Shown: positions 48,020-56,792 of the stretch, piece after piece
Layout of the letters: the number at the start of each line of letters is the position of its first letter
How positions within the stretch are numbered: position 1 is the first letter of the stretch
Assembly (NCBI GenBank): GCA_050014015.1
Contig: JBEKEC010000049.1
Location: forward strand, 1-64,000
Direction: 5' to 3'
Source: PALSA-1353 sp050014015
GTDB lineage: Bacteria > Planctomycetota > Phycisphaerae > Tepidisphaerales > Tepidisphaeraceae
DNA length: 64,000 nucleotides
Made by a program: the position numbers and the translations under genes
The notes under the pieces: generated by a model
The model's input: only the letters and a program-made list of their open reading frames with translations
What the model was told of the DNA's origin: nothing
Databases searched by the model: none

Positions 48020-48571
48020 CTTCTCCAGGAACTCCACGCGCATCGAGCCGTAATCGCAGATGGCCGTGGGGCGGAGCATCGGCAGTTCGAGGACGTCGCG
48101 GCGGTCGTGGCGGAAAAGGATCCGGCCGGTGGGCGACAAATGGGCGGAGACGATTTTTTCGGCAAGGGTTTGAAGATCGCCGGGCCGGTCGGTCAGGAAG
48201 CGGTAGGGCGGATCGAGGAAGACCAGGTCGGCGGGCTGGGCGGGTTTGGCGGAGGATGCGAACCAGGCGAAGATGTCGCCGCGAATGGTGGTGGCGCGAT
48301 TGGCCACGCCGAGCGTGGCGATATTTTTGTGTAAAAGGGCCAGGGCGGATGGGTCGGACTCGAAGAACGTGGCGTGTTTGCAGCCGCGGCTGAGGCTTTC
48401 CAGGCCGAGGCTGCCGGTGCCGGCGAAGAGGTCATAGACGACCGCATCGGGCAGATGGGGCGTCAGGGCGTCGAAGACGGATTGCTTGGCGCGATCGGTA
48501 ATGGGGCGGGTGAGGTCTGTGTCGGGACCAAGGAGCTTTCGACCGCGAAATTCGCCGGCGATTATTCGCAT
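47993..48571 (-). CDS. rsmD: 16S rRNA (guanine966-N2)-methyltransferase RsmD
   Basis: The 192-residue SAM-dependent enzyme methylates G966 of 16S rRNA. It shows the family start MRIIAGEFRGRKL, TRPITDRAKQSVFDAL, SAM motif I YDLFAGTGSLGLESLSRG near 45-62, and the catalytic DPPY near 120-123. The final residues EIRNSKLE are encoded by the TTCGAA element it shares with rph. The ATG at 48571 is the family start. Confidence 0.92.
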   Translation of the reverse strand: MRIIAGEFRGRKLLGPDTDLTRPITDRAKQSVFDALTPHLPDAVVYDLFAGTGSLGLESLSRGCKHATFFESDPSALALLHKNIATLGVANRATTIRGDIFAWFASSAKPAQPADLVFLDPPYRFLTDRPGDLQTLAEKIVSAHLSPTGRILFRHDRRDVLELPMLRPTAICDYGSMRVEFLEKEIRNSKLE

Positions 48572-48632
48572 GTCGCCAATGTATAGCCAAAGGCGGGGCG
48601 GTTCCGCTAGAATTCAGGGATAGTCAGTTTTT

Positions 48633-49130
48633 ATGGCGGATCGGACGATTCATTATGAGGCGGCGTTCGAGGCGTTCCTGCGTGACCGGGGCGTTCCGTA
48701 CGTGGCGGTGGATGAGGCGAAGAAGGCGTTGTTTGCCAATGCCCGGCTGAAATCGTTCGATTTCGTGGTTTACAGCAAGAAGGGCCCGAATTTACTGGTG
48801 GACGTGAAAGGGCGAAGTTGCCGGAACCGGGTGGACCGGGCGGGGTTTGAGACCTGGACGACCGAACAGGACGTGAACGATCTGATGCAATGGGAGCAGG
48901 TGTTCGGGGAGGGATTCAAGGCGATATTCACGTTCGTTTATTGGATCGAGCGGCCGATGAGCGCGGGAGAGGGGATGTACGAGCATCGAGACCGATGGTA
49001 TCTGATCATGGGGATAGATTTGGCGGAATACCGGGCGCACATGCGGCGGCGGTCGGCGAAGTGGGAAACCGTCTGCCTTCCGGCGCAGGAATTCCGTGCG
49101 CTTGCCCGGCCGCTGGAAAGCTGGTTATGA
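48633..49130 (+). CDS. HYExAFE family protein
   Basis: The 165-residue protein has the eponymous HYEAAFEAFL at 6-15, then RGVPYVAVDEAKKALF and a FDFVVYSKKGPNLLVDVKGR segment (about 48-67) whose D-x-K residues look like a PD-(D/E)XK nuclease core, and FETWTTEQDVNDLMQWEQVFG. The family is largely known from planctomycetes and its function is unestablished. It is soluble. Its stop overlaps the start of a small membrane-protein gene. Confidence 0.85.
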   Translation: MADRTIHYEAAFEAFLRDRGVPYVAVDEAKKALFANARLKSFDFVVYSKKGPNLLVDVKGRSCRNRVDRAGFETWTTEQDVNDLMQWEQVFGEGFKAIFTFVYWIERPMSAGEGMYEHRDRWYLIMGIDLAEYRAHMRRRSAKWETVCLPAQEFRALARPLESWL

Positions 49131-49372
49131 TGGGGAGCATGCGTAAGAAGCTATTGGCGACGATTATTGTCCTGTTGACGGTGGGGTTCGCTCCGCTGTC
49201 GGCGTTGGCGGACGATCAATCGAAAAGCTATGACGGGCGGCTGGACGACTACGGCAACAAAAGCGTCACGCTCGACGGCGGGGCCGCGCTGAGTTATTTC
49301 GTTTGGATCGGTCTTGGCCTGGTCGGGCTGCTGGTGATGTTCAAGGACGCCAAGCGATCTCACCTGGATTGA
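49130..49372 (+). CDS. small single-span membrane protein
   Basis: The 80-residue precursor has a signal peptide (MRKKLLATIIVLLTVGFAPLSALA) from about residue 4, a short polar segment (DDQSKSYDGRLDDYGNKSVTLDGGAA) and one C-terminal helix (LSYFVWIGLGLVGLLVMF) ending in a basic KDAKRSHLD tail. ATG choices are 49127, 49130 and 49139. It overlaps the HYExAFE stop. The topology is signal plus tail anchor; no family is recognised. Confidence 0.65.
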   Translation: MGSMRKKLLATIIVLLTVGFAPLSALADDQSKSYDGRLDDYGNKSVTLDGGAALSYFVWIGLGLVGLLVMFKDAKRSHLD

Positions 49373-49410
49373 ATCATCAAGGATTACGTCTTTAACACGA
49401 GGAGGCATCG

Positions 49411-49707
49411 ATGAAATCGCCTGTCTTTTGGGGTCTTGTAGGCCTCAACGCGGTTTTGTTGTTCATGTTTGCCGGGCAATTCAATCATTTGAATCGTGCG
49501 CAGGCGCAGATTCGGCGGCCGGCGGATTATCTGCTGGTGCCCGGAAGGGTGAACGGCGGGTCGACGTCGCTGGTTTACATCATCGACTCGACGAACGGGA
49601 AGTTGGGAGCGATGGCGTATGACGATTCGAGCCGGACGCTCCAGACGATGCAGCCGATCGATCTGAATCGGATTTACAGCATCGCCGCCCAGGGACAGAG
49701 GCGCTGA
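49411..49707 (+). CDS. small signal-anchored protein, paralogue of the next gene
   Basis: The 98-residue product has an N-terminal hydrophobic anchor or signal (about 5-21) and a beta-rich mature part: ADYLLVPGRVNGGSTSLVYIIDSTNGKLGAMAYDDSSRTLQTMQPIDLNRIY. The YIIDSTNGKLGAMAYD core matches YIVDNRTGLIAIMTYD in the next gene, so the two arose by duplication. The sequence resembles one blade of a beta-propeller. It is preceded by ACACGAGGAGG, a strong ribosome site. Confidence 0.7.
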   Translation: MKSPVFWGLVGLNAVLLFMFAGQFNHLNRAQAQIRRPADYLLVPGRVNGGSTSLVYIIDSTNGKLGAMAYDDSSRTLQTMQPIDLNRIYSIAAQGQRR

Positions 49708-49745
49708 TTCAATCAAAAAACAAAAATGAGCAAATGAGGTTTACC

Positions 49746-50012
49746 ATGGATCGAAAACTGATAGGGATTTGCGTGCTGACGGTTTCGGCGGTGGGGTTGA
49801 TGATCGCGAATTTCGCGGCGCCGCCGGCGCAGGCCGAGGCGACGGCGAACAGCCACGACTACCAGGCGGTGACCGCGGAAATCCAAACGGGCGGGGAAGG
49901 GCTGTACATCGTGGATAACCGCACGGGCCTGATCGCGATTATGACCTACGACACGAATACGCGCACGGTGGTTCCGCGTGCGGCGCGGCCGGTGACGGAT
50001 GCGTTCAGGTGA
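49746..50012 (+). CDS. small signal-anchored protein, paralogue of the previous gene
   Basis: The 88-residue product starts MDRKLIGICVLTVSAVGLMIANFAAPPAQA, a signal peptide, and has the mature core AVTAEIQTGGEGLYIVDNRTGLIAIMTYDTNTRTVVPR. It shares the blade-like core with the preceding gene. The ATG at 49746 follows GAGG; one at 49734 is upstream. The stop overlaps a GTG that could start the bioB frame. Confidence 0.7.
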   Translation: MDRKLIGICVLTVSAVGLMIANFAAPPAQAEATANSHDYQAVTAEIQTGGEGLYIVDNRTGLIAIMTYDTNTRTVVPRAARPVTDAFR

Positions 50013-50032
50013 GGAAGAATTGTTCATCCATC

Positions 50033-51061
50033 ATGCCTGTCGAGATTCGTAGCGACTGGACGCTGGAGGAAATCCGCGGGCTGGCGGAGGTGGGGTTGCT
50101 GGAACTGGTGTTCCGGGCGGCGACGGTTCATCGGCAATTTCATCGGCCGGGGGAAGTTCAGGTCTGCAAACTGATTTCCGTCAAGACCGGGGCGTGTCCG
50201 GAAGATTGCGCGTATTGCTCGCAATCGTCGCGCTATGAAACCGAAGTCAGGCCGACGGCGCTGATGGCTCGGGAAGAGGTTGTGGAATTCGCCCGGCGTG
50301 CCAAGGAAAGCGGGGCGAGCCGGGTGTGCCTTGGGGCGGCTTGGCGCGAAGTCAAGGATAACCAGCAGTTCGAGCGAATCCTGGAAATGGTGCGAGACGT
50401 GAGCGACCTCGGCCTGGAAGTCTGCTGCACCCTGGGCATGCTCAATGAGGGCCAGGCGCGGCGGCTGGAGGAAGCCGGGCTTTATGCCTACAACCACAAC
50501 ATCGACACCTCCGAGCGGTTTTACCAGACCATCATCACCACGCGCAAATTTGGCGACCGCCTCGATACCATCGAACAAATCCGCAAAACGAGCGTGACGG
50601 TTTGCTGCGGCGGGATCATCGGCATGGGCGAAACGATGGAAGACCGTTTGTCCATGCTGCGCACGCTGGCGACGATGCGGCCGCATCCTGAATCCGTGCC
50701 GATCAACGTCCTGGCAAAGGTGCCGGGGACGCCGATGGGGGATCGGCCGGATTTGCCGATCTGGGAAACGGTCCGGATGATCGCGTTGGCGCGGCTGCTG
50801 ATGCCGGCGAGCGTCGTGCGGCTGTCGGCCGGGCGGGCGAAACTTTCGGTGAGCGATCAGGCTTTGTGCTTCCTGGCGGGGGCGAATTCGATTTTCTCCA
50901 GCGACAACGGGCAGATGCTCACCGCCGCCGTGCCGTCGCCGAAATACGATGCCGATGCGCATCTGATGGAACTGCTGGGCTTGCGGGCGATGGAGCCGTT
51001 TCACGCAAAAAGGGGACATACAAGATTTCCGCATCCGCAGCCGCCGCAACTAAAATCTTGA
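50033..51061 (+). CDS. bioB: biotin synthase
   Basis: The radical SAM enzyme inserts sulfur into dethiobiotin. The CPEDCAYC motif (about 47-54) binds the [4Fe-4S] cluster, with CTLGML, YNHNIDTSERFY, CCGGIIGMGE and RLSAGRAKLS further on. From ATG 50033 it has 342 residues. The last residues (HAKRGHTRFPHPQPPQLKS) come from an inverted-repeat insertion at 51010, which also gives the stop. Biotin made here would feed the pyruvate carboxylase in this window. A GTG at 50009 is an alternative start. Confidence 0.94.
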   Translation: MPVEIRSDWTLEEIRGLAEVGLLELVFRAATVHRQFHRPGEVQVCKLISVKTGACPEDCAYCSQSSRYETEVRPTALMAREEVVEFARRAKESGASRVCLGAAWREVKDNQQFERILEMVRDVSDLGLEVCCTLGMLNEGQARRLEEAGLYAYNHNIDTSERFYQTIITTRKFGDRLDTIEQIRKTSVTVCCGGIIGMGETMEDRLSMLRTLATMRPHPESVPINVLAKVPGTPMGDRPDLPIWETVRMIALARLLMPASVVRLSAGRAKLSVSDQALCFLAGANSIFSSDNGQMLTAAVPSPKYDADAHLMELLGLRAMEPFHAKRGHTRFPHPQPPQLKS

Positions 51062-51071
51062 ATGTCCCCTT
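51010..51071. repeat. GGGGACATACAAGATTT inverted repeat, copy 2, at the bioB 3' end
   Basis: Arms 51010-51028 and 51053-51071 (one mismatch) flank a 24-base centre. The bioB stop is inside the right arm. The epimerase start is 17 bases further on. Confidence 0.88.
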
Positions 51072-51087
51072 ACTATCCGCTTGCGCT

Positions 51088-52017
51088 ATGAAGATCGCAG
51101 TCACGGGAGCATTTGGATTCTCAGGCCGCTACATCGCCCAGCGTCTGCTCGATGCGGGCCATAGCGTTGTCACGCTGACGAACTCCCTGCGGCGCGATAA
51201 CCCATTTGGCGGGAGGGTCCAGGCGGTTCCTTTTCATTTCGATCAGCCGGACCTATTAACGCATTCGCTTCGGGGGGTCGATGCGCTCATCAACACGTAC
51301 TGGGTGCGATTCGATCATCGCCTTTTCTCGCACCAGCAAGCGGTGGCCAACAGCAAGGTCCTGTTCCATGCCGCGAAGGACAGTGGGGTTCGGCGGATTG
51401 TGCACGTCAGCATTACCCATCCGGACATCAACTGCGATCTGCGTTATTTTCGGGGGAAAGCGGAAGTTGAATTGGAACTCCAATCTCTGGGCGTTTCGTA
51501 CTGCATTCTTCGGCCGACGGTCCTGTTCGGGAAGGAAGATATCCTGATCAACAACATCGCGTGGGCGCTGCGTCATCTTCCGGTCATGGCGGTTTTCGGC
51601 TCGGGTGAATATCGGCTCCAGCCTATTTACGTGGACGATCTTGCGCTGGCCGCCATTGAGCAGGCGACGGGCGACCGTTGCGAAGTGCTGAATGCGATTG
51701 GGCCGGAGACTTTCACGTATCGCGGGTTGGTCGACACGATCAGACGAGCGCTGGGCCTGAGGAGGCCAATCGTCGGACTTCCCCCGAAGGTTTGCTATTG
51801 GGGTTCGCGGCTGCTCGGTTCGCTAGTGCATGATGTCATTATCACGCGCGAGGAAATCCGGGGCCTGATGGAGGAACGCCTATACGTGGATGCTCCTCCA
51901 CTAGGCGCGACAAGGCTGAGCGATTGGATTGAAGAAAACAAGGATAGGCTCGGGCGCCGATACACCAGCGAGCTCGCCCGCCGCACGGACAGGATATCGA
52001 GCTATCAGTCGAATTGA
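51088..52017 (+). CDS. NAD(P)-dependent epimerase/dehydratase-like protein (atypical SDR)
   Basis: The 309-residue protein has the Rossmann start IAVTGAFGFSGRYIAQRLL (GxxGxxG), VHVSITHPD near 110, and a lysine/tyrosine region in DLRYFRGKAEVE, then the QPIYVDDLALAAIEQA segment typical of NDUFA9-like atypical SDRs and NmrA-like proteins. The substrate is unknown; some relatives act on sugar nucleotides or lipids, others are chaperones. ATG 51088 follows the bioB repeat directly, so the two genes probably share a transcript. Confidence 0.85.
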   Translation: MKIAVTGAFGFSGRYIAQRLLDAGHSVVTLTNSLRRDNPFGGRVQAVPFHFDQPDLLTHSLRGVDALINTYWVRFDHRLFSHQQAVANSKVLFHAAKDSGVRRIVHVSITHPDINCDLRYFRGKAEVELELQSLGVSYCILRPTVLFGKEDILINNIAWALRHLPVMAVFGSGEYRLQPIYVDDLALAAIEQATGDRCEVLNAIGPETFTYRGLVDTIRRALGLRRPIVGLPPKVCYWGSRLLGSLVHDVIITREEIRGLMEERLYVDAPPLGATRLSDWIEENKDRLGRRYTSELARRTDRISSYQSN

Positions 52018-52042
52018 GAAGGTGGGAGGCCAAAAAGGCTAA

Positions 52043-52103
52043 AAGGGGACATTCCAAGATTTCTGCGATCGCACGCGCGGCGACTGAAATCTTGAATGTC
52101 CCT
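52043..52103. repeat. GGGGACATTCCAAGATTT inverted repeat, copy 3
   Basis: Arms 52043-52063 and 52086-52103 pair except for an extra C on the left. It lies after the epimerase and before the giant minus-strand gene. Confidence 0.85.
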
Positions 52104-52170
52104 AAATAAATCGTCCCTAAAATAAATCCTAAATGGATCAGTGGCGCCCATTATCTGCTTCATCCGCGGC

Positions 52171-55100
52171 TTATCGATCCGCGAGAAACTTGGCGTCCCT
52201 ATTGATGTTCTGCGGAGTCGCCGTCGAGCCGGAGGTGGGGATCGTTACGAAGCCGGCCGCGTAAGTCGTCACAGCGGAAACCTTCGATTTCCTGTTCGTT
52301 GCATCGGTGACATTTGGCCTGGAAACCTTCGCTGGCTTGGACTTCGAAGCCGGTGACGCCGCGGGGGTGGTGGAAGTTGTCGCCGCCGAAGCGGTTGAAA
52401 CGACTACCGGAGCGGCGGCGACCGAGGCCACGTTTGCAACGGCGGCAATATCAGCGCTCTGGTTGAAGTTCGCCGCCAGGTCGGTGAAGTCGGCGGCGTT
52501 CACCAGTCCGTCGTAGTTGAAATCGCCGTGGTCCCAGCCGGTGACCGGCTGGTTGAAGTTCGCCGCCAGGATGGTGAAGTCCGCGGCGTTGACCAGGCCG
52601 TCCAGGTTGGCGTCGCCCAGCAGCGTGTACTTCACTTCGATCTGGCCCGACGACAGGCCGGAGACGACGTTGTCATTCCCATCGGCGTAGCCGAGGCCGT
52701 AGATCAGGCCGTTGGTGGGCGTTTGCGCCGCTGAGGAAATGATGCCCGTACCGTTCCAGTGGCCGCTGTTGTAGCCGGATGTGATGTACCCGGCGATCGC
52801 CGCGATTGGGTCGGCAGCGCCGGCATAGCTGATGAACACCTCATTGTTAGTCACGTCCAGCACGCCACTGGCAGCGATCGAAAGGGAGCCCAAATTCAAG
52901 GTGGTGGGATTTTGCGTGGTCGCGGCGGTTATCATCGCGGCAGCGCCATTGGCCACGAATAGCGTGCCCAGATTGATGCTCCCTCCGCTGACGGCGGCGA
53001 ATATTAACGTTCCGCCGTTCACGTTCACGGTCGAGCTGCCGCAATTGACGACGCTGAAGGGCAACGCGACAGGACCGTTGAAATTCAATACATCGCTTTT
53101 TGCAGATCCGTTAACGGTAATGGCGCTGACGCCCGTGAACGAATATTGATAACCCGCTTCGTTGACGGTGACGTTGCTGCCTGAGGTTGCGACGGCGATG
53201 GGGGCGATATTATTCAGCGTAATGGTCACCGTGGTTGCCGACTGGCTGGCGAAAACCGGCAACACGATGACCTGCACGGCACTGTTGACGGTCTGCCCGC
53301 CCGTGTCGGTGATGGCGACGTTGAAGTTATAAATGCCGACCTGCGTGAAATTGGCGGTGATATTCTTTGCGGCGTTGGCGCCGTTGGTGGCGCCGGTGTA
53401 GGTCACGGGCGCGGGTCCGGTGGCCGACCACGTATAAGTCAGCCCCGTGCCGCTGCCGTTTTCCGATCCTAGCGCGCTCAGGGCAACCGATGCGCCGACG
53501 ACCGGATTGGGGTTGGCCGCGGCCGGCGTTGCGACCGAGAGCGTCGGCGTCAGATCGATCACCGTCATCGAATATGCCGGAAAGGCATAACTGAAACTGC
53601 CGCCGGAGAAGCTGAGCGCGGTGGAGAAATTCGCCAGCGAAGCCGCGCCGGTGGGCGATTGGCTTTGGGCATAGTCCTGCGCTTCGCCGTATTGCCAGAA
53701 CTGCCCTTGCCCGCTGGGCGTGAATCCCTGGAGATTGAATTGCTCGGTAATGGCGGCATCGGGGTTCTTGTTGATCACCATAAGGTCAAGGTGGCCGTTT
53801 GCTTCCAGGACCGAGTAGACGGCCAATTCGCTGTAGCTGCTGACGGCCGAGACGGCCGTGCCGCCGCTCTGAACCATTTTGGACGCCAGTTGGAAGCCGA
53901 AATAGTTGGGATATGGGACATATGGACCGGTGATGGGCGGATCGTTGTAATTCGGATCGCCCAGGATTCCCTCGTCGCCGCCTTCGCGCCAACCGAATAA
54001 AGTCGGCGAGTTGTCTCCGTTGGTGCCCCAGCCGTTGCGGAGGTCCCAGAACAATCCACCGGTGTATCCGCTGTCGAGCAGGCTGCCGATGGAGTCGGCA
54101 ACGAAGAGGCCGTTGACCAGGCTGGTCATCTGCTTGCCGGGGGTGCCGTAATTGGAGTTGTACTCGGTGGCCATGATGTGGACGCTTGATGCCTTGGCGC
54201 CCACGGTCTGCTGGAGGATGTTTTCGTAATCGCTGTAGCGAGTGGACCAATCGAGATTGCTGGCGGGGTTTGAGACGGTGTCGTTGAGCAGGACCGAATC
54301 GCTTTCCGAGCCGGGCCCATACATGTAGCTGTGATCGGAAATGAATCCTGGGACGAACCCATCCGCCAGCCCGTCTGCCAACACGTTTTTCGTCCAGTTG
54401 TTGTCGGAAGTGCCGGTCGGGTCCCCGCTGTCGATGCCGATCAGGATGGACGGCAGCGATTTATCGGCGGTCACGAATGCGGAAAACGACGCGGCGAATT
54501 GGGCGTAGGCGGCGGGGTAGTTGTAGCCGCCGGACGTGGTGCTGCTGCCGCCAACGCCGGTGGGGCTGTAATGATCGGTCTCCCAGGTTCCGTACTGCTC
54601 GTTGCCGACTTCCCAATAATTAATGCCGGTGAACGGACTGGCGCGGCCAATCCGCAGGAAGTTGTACCCATCATCTTGTGCCAGCGGCGTGGCGGCGCGC
54701 AGGCTGGCCCAGTAGCCGACGGTCTGCCAATTGACGTTTTGCCATGCGCTGGCGCTATCACTCCATTCCATTCCCATGCCGATGGTCGTCGTGTCAGTGG
54801 GCGAGCCGAGGAGGTAGGCGAGTTCAGCCTCGGCTTCCTGTGGGCTGCCTGAGCCGTAGTCGGTGGTGACGATGCCCAGGCCGCCGACGTTGTCTATTAA
54901 CTGCGCGAACTGGGGAATCGTGTTTGCCGAGGAATCGCCGTCGTTGCTGGATTGGTTGAAATGGTAATCGTCGGAAGCCGACCCGCCGGGGAAGCGAAAT
55001 ATATCCAGCCCCGCCGCCTGGACCATTGATTGCGTTTGCGCCGTAGTCAACTTGTCATCCCAATACGCCAGGTTTACGCCGAGCAAATTGGTCGACGCTG

Positions 55101-56577
55101 GATCGATCACCGAGGCGATGTTGACCGCGGTGGTCAATGAAGTGGGCAATGCGCCGATCCCGAGATAGGTGGGATTGACAGCCGGTTGGAAGGCGTAGGA
55201 AGCGCCGGAAGGCAGTTGGGTTGAAGAGAACGCGCCGGTTTGGGCGGCATAATTCAGGAGGGTAAAGCTATCGTTGATCGAGGGGCTGTATCCATTGACG
55301 AGGACTGCCTGGAGCGTACCGCCGAGGGTCGCCGTCCCGCCCGCGCTGAGCGTGCCGAACAAAAGGCTGGACGCCGGGCCGCCCAATTGCATGGTCAGGG
55401 TTCCGGTGCCGGTTTGCGAAAAGGCTTCCGCAATATTGACGTTGTCGGCAGCTCCGATCGTGATCGCGCCGCTGTTGGATAAGCTGGCAGCGGTGACGAC
55501 GGCAGAGGTCGCGGCGGTCGGTCCGAATTGGGCATCATCCCAGAAAACCGATCCACCGTTGGTGCCGGACTGGCCGCTGTAGGGTCCGACCTGAAGGGCG
55601 ACATAGGCGGTAACCGCGCCGCTGGGCGCCACGCCGGTTGTGTAATAAAAATTCCAGCCCTGGCCGCCGACGCTCCCCGAGATTGGGCCGCCGGTCGCGC
55701 TGGTGGCGGTGAGCACGGTGATGCCGTGGGTGCCGACCTGGGTTCCGCTCGAATTATCAAAGATTAGGTTCAGTATCCCTTCCTCCGCGCCGGTGAGTTT
55801 GGACGTGGAAGGCGTCATGGCGTAGGCGGATACTGTGTAAGAGACGCCCGGGGTCACGGAGAACGCCTGATTCACGCCGGAACCCCCACTAGTCCCGGGC
55901 GTCTGCACCGATTGCAGCCCGCTGTGGGCGTATTGGGTGCTGATGTACGACGGTCCCCAGTCTCCCCAGTCGTCGGGAGTCGTGGTCGTGCTGGTGCCGG
56001 CCAGGGGAGATTCAAACCCCCCGTTGTTCAGCAAATTGACCCCCACACCGGAGGTCAACAACGTCCCCGACGGCAGGGTCAACGATCCGGTGGCGGTCTG
56101 CGTGTAAGCGGCGCCGACGTTCAGGCTGCTGAGTGGATTGACGGTGATCGAGCCGCCGTTGGTCAGCGTCGCGCCGGATGCCAGGGTCAGAGTCGCGTTG
56201 TTCAGCACGAGCGTGCTTGAGGAGTTGATCGAGGAGTTGGCCGCGACCGTCAGGGTGCCGCCCGATACGCTTAATGTGTCACCGGTGACGGAAATACTAT
56301 TGACCGATGCGCTCCCCGTGAGGGTCACCTGAATGCTTCCCGACGCGCTGATGATGACGTCCTGGCCCGGCTGCGGGATCGTGCTCGTATTCCAGTTGCT
56401 CGCCGTGTTCCACGACCCGCTGCTTGGGCCGATCCAACTGACCGTGCTCAACAGCAGCCGGCTCTCCAACGCTTCGAAAAAGCACCCCGCGCGCCGCCGC
56501 AACGCTCGGCGCGGCTTCTTCTTCCCGCCTGTATTCAAACGGGGGGAACCGGTGGTAATGCCAAATACTAACGGCAT
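52171..56577 (-). CDS. giant secreted protein: LEPR-XLL export motif, glycosidase-like domain, PKD, dockerin
   Basis: The product is 1468 residues. The basic N-terminus with FEALESRLLLS (about 33-43) is the planctomycete LEPR-XLL motif. Residues 45-490 have autotransporter-like repeats (VSWIGPSSGSWNTASNW, TLTLASGATLTN) and a carbohydrate-binding-like segment (LLNNGGFESP). A GH51/clan-A-like domain covers about 497-1010: VNLAYWDD, FRFPGGSASDDY, YWEVGNEQYG with a probable acid/base Glu near 659, and MATEYNSNYG with a probable nucleophile Glu near 805. A PKD-type domain (about 1016-1106) and two dockerin-like Ca-binding repeats (about 1317-1362, GDANLDGLVNAADF, GDFNYDGLVNAADF) follow. An arabinofuranosidase-like role is likely. 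Confidence 0.88.
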   Translation of the reverse strand: MPLVFGITTGSPRLNTGGKKKPRRALRRRAGCFFEALESRLLLSTVSWIGPSSGSWNTASNWNTSTIPQPGQDVIISASGSIQVTLTGSASVNSISVTGDTLSVSGGTLTVAANSSINSSSTLVLNNATLTLASGATLTNGGSITVNPLSSLNVGAAYTQTATGSLTLPSGTLLTSGVGVNLLNNGGFESPLAGTSTTTTPDDWGDWGPSYISTQYAHSGLQSVQTPGTSGGSGVNQAFSVTPGVSYTVSAYAMTPSTSKLTGAEEGILNLIFDNSSGTQVGTHGITVLTATSATGGPISGSVGGQGWNFYYTTGVAPSGAVTAYVALQVGPYSGQSGTNGGSVFWDDAQFGPTAATSAVVTAASLSNSGAITIGAADNVNIAEAFSQTGTGTLTMQLGGPASSLLFGTLSAGGTATLGGTLQAVLVNGYSPSINDSFTLLNYAAQTGAFSSTQLPSGASYAFQPAVNPTYLGIGALPTSLTTAVNIASVIDPASTNLLGVNLAYWDDKLTTAQTQSMVQAAGLDIFRFPGGSASDDYHFNQSSNDGDSSANTIPQFAQLIDNVGGLGIVTTDYGSGSPQEAEAELAYLLGSPTDTTTIGMGMEWSDSASAWQNVNWQTVGYWASLRAATPLAQDDGYNFLRIGRASPFTGINYWEVGNEQYGTWETDHYSPTGVGGSSTTSGGYNYPAAYAQFAASFSAFVTADKSLPSILIGIDSGDPTGTSDNNWTKNVLADGLADGFVPGFISDHSYMYGPGSESDSVLLNDTVSNPASNLDWSTRYSDYENILQQTVGAKASSVHIMATEYNSNYGTPGKQMTSLVNGLFVADSIGSLLDSGYTGGLFWDLRNGWGTNGDNSPTLFGWREGGDEGILGDPNYNDPPITGPYVPYPNYFGFQLASKMVQSGGTAVSAVSSYSELAVYSVLEANGHLDLMVINKNPDAAITEQFNLQGFTPSGQGQFWQYGEAQDYAQSQSPTGAASLANFSTALSFSGGSFSYAFPAYSMTVIDLTPTLSVATPAAANPNPVVGASVALSALGSENGSGTGLTYTWSATGPAPVTYTGATNGANAAKNITANFTQVGIYNFNVAITDTGGQTVNSAVQVIVLPVFASQSATTVTITLNNIAPIAVATSGSNVTVNEAGYQYSFTGVSAITVNGSAKSDVLNFNGPVALPFSVVNCGSSTVNVNGGTLIFAAVSGGSINLGTLFVANGAAAMITAATTQNPTTLNLGSLSIAASGVLDVTNNEVFISYAGAADPIAAIAGYITSGYNSGHWNGTGIISSAAQTPTNGLIYGLGYADGNDNVVSGLSSGQIEVKYTLLGDANLDGLVNAADFTILAANFNQPVTGWDHGDFNYDGLVNAADFTDLAANFNQSADIAAVANVASVAAAPVVVSTASAATTSTTPAASPASKSKPAKVSRPNVTDATNRKSKVSAVTTYAAGFVTIPTSGSTATPQNINRDAKFLADR

Positions 56578-56733
56578 CTGTTTACGTCATTGGATAATCG
56601 ATGCCGCCTCTCGCAACGGCAACGATCATTCATATGTATTTTACCGTATAAACCCGCGCATAGCACGGAAAATCCGGGAAGAGGTTGTGGCGTTATTTTG
56701 ACGGCGATAACATCTGTTCCGAAAGTGAGCGGA

Positions 56734-56775
56734 AGACCCTCACGCTGGCCCTCTCCCGGAGCACCGGGAGAGCCC
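56734..56775. repeat. CCCTCACCCC-type palindromic repeat, divergent copy 4
   Basis: GACCCTCACGCTGGCCCTCTC is followed by CCGGAGCACCGGG and a complementary AGAGCC arm. It sits just before the DUF5107 gene and the G-rich end may provide its ribosome site. Confidence 0.6.
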
Positions 56776-56792
56776 CGCGGGGAAATATGCCC

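Noticed and set aside
46927..48165. Minus-strand frame across rph and the repeats
   Set aside because: It contains translated repeat units (SKFKIRISDFEFDSSF) and Arg/Pro-rich shadow sequence of rph.
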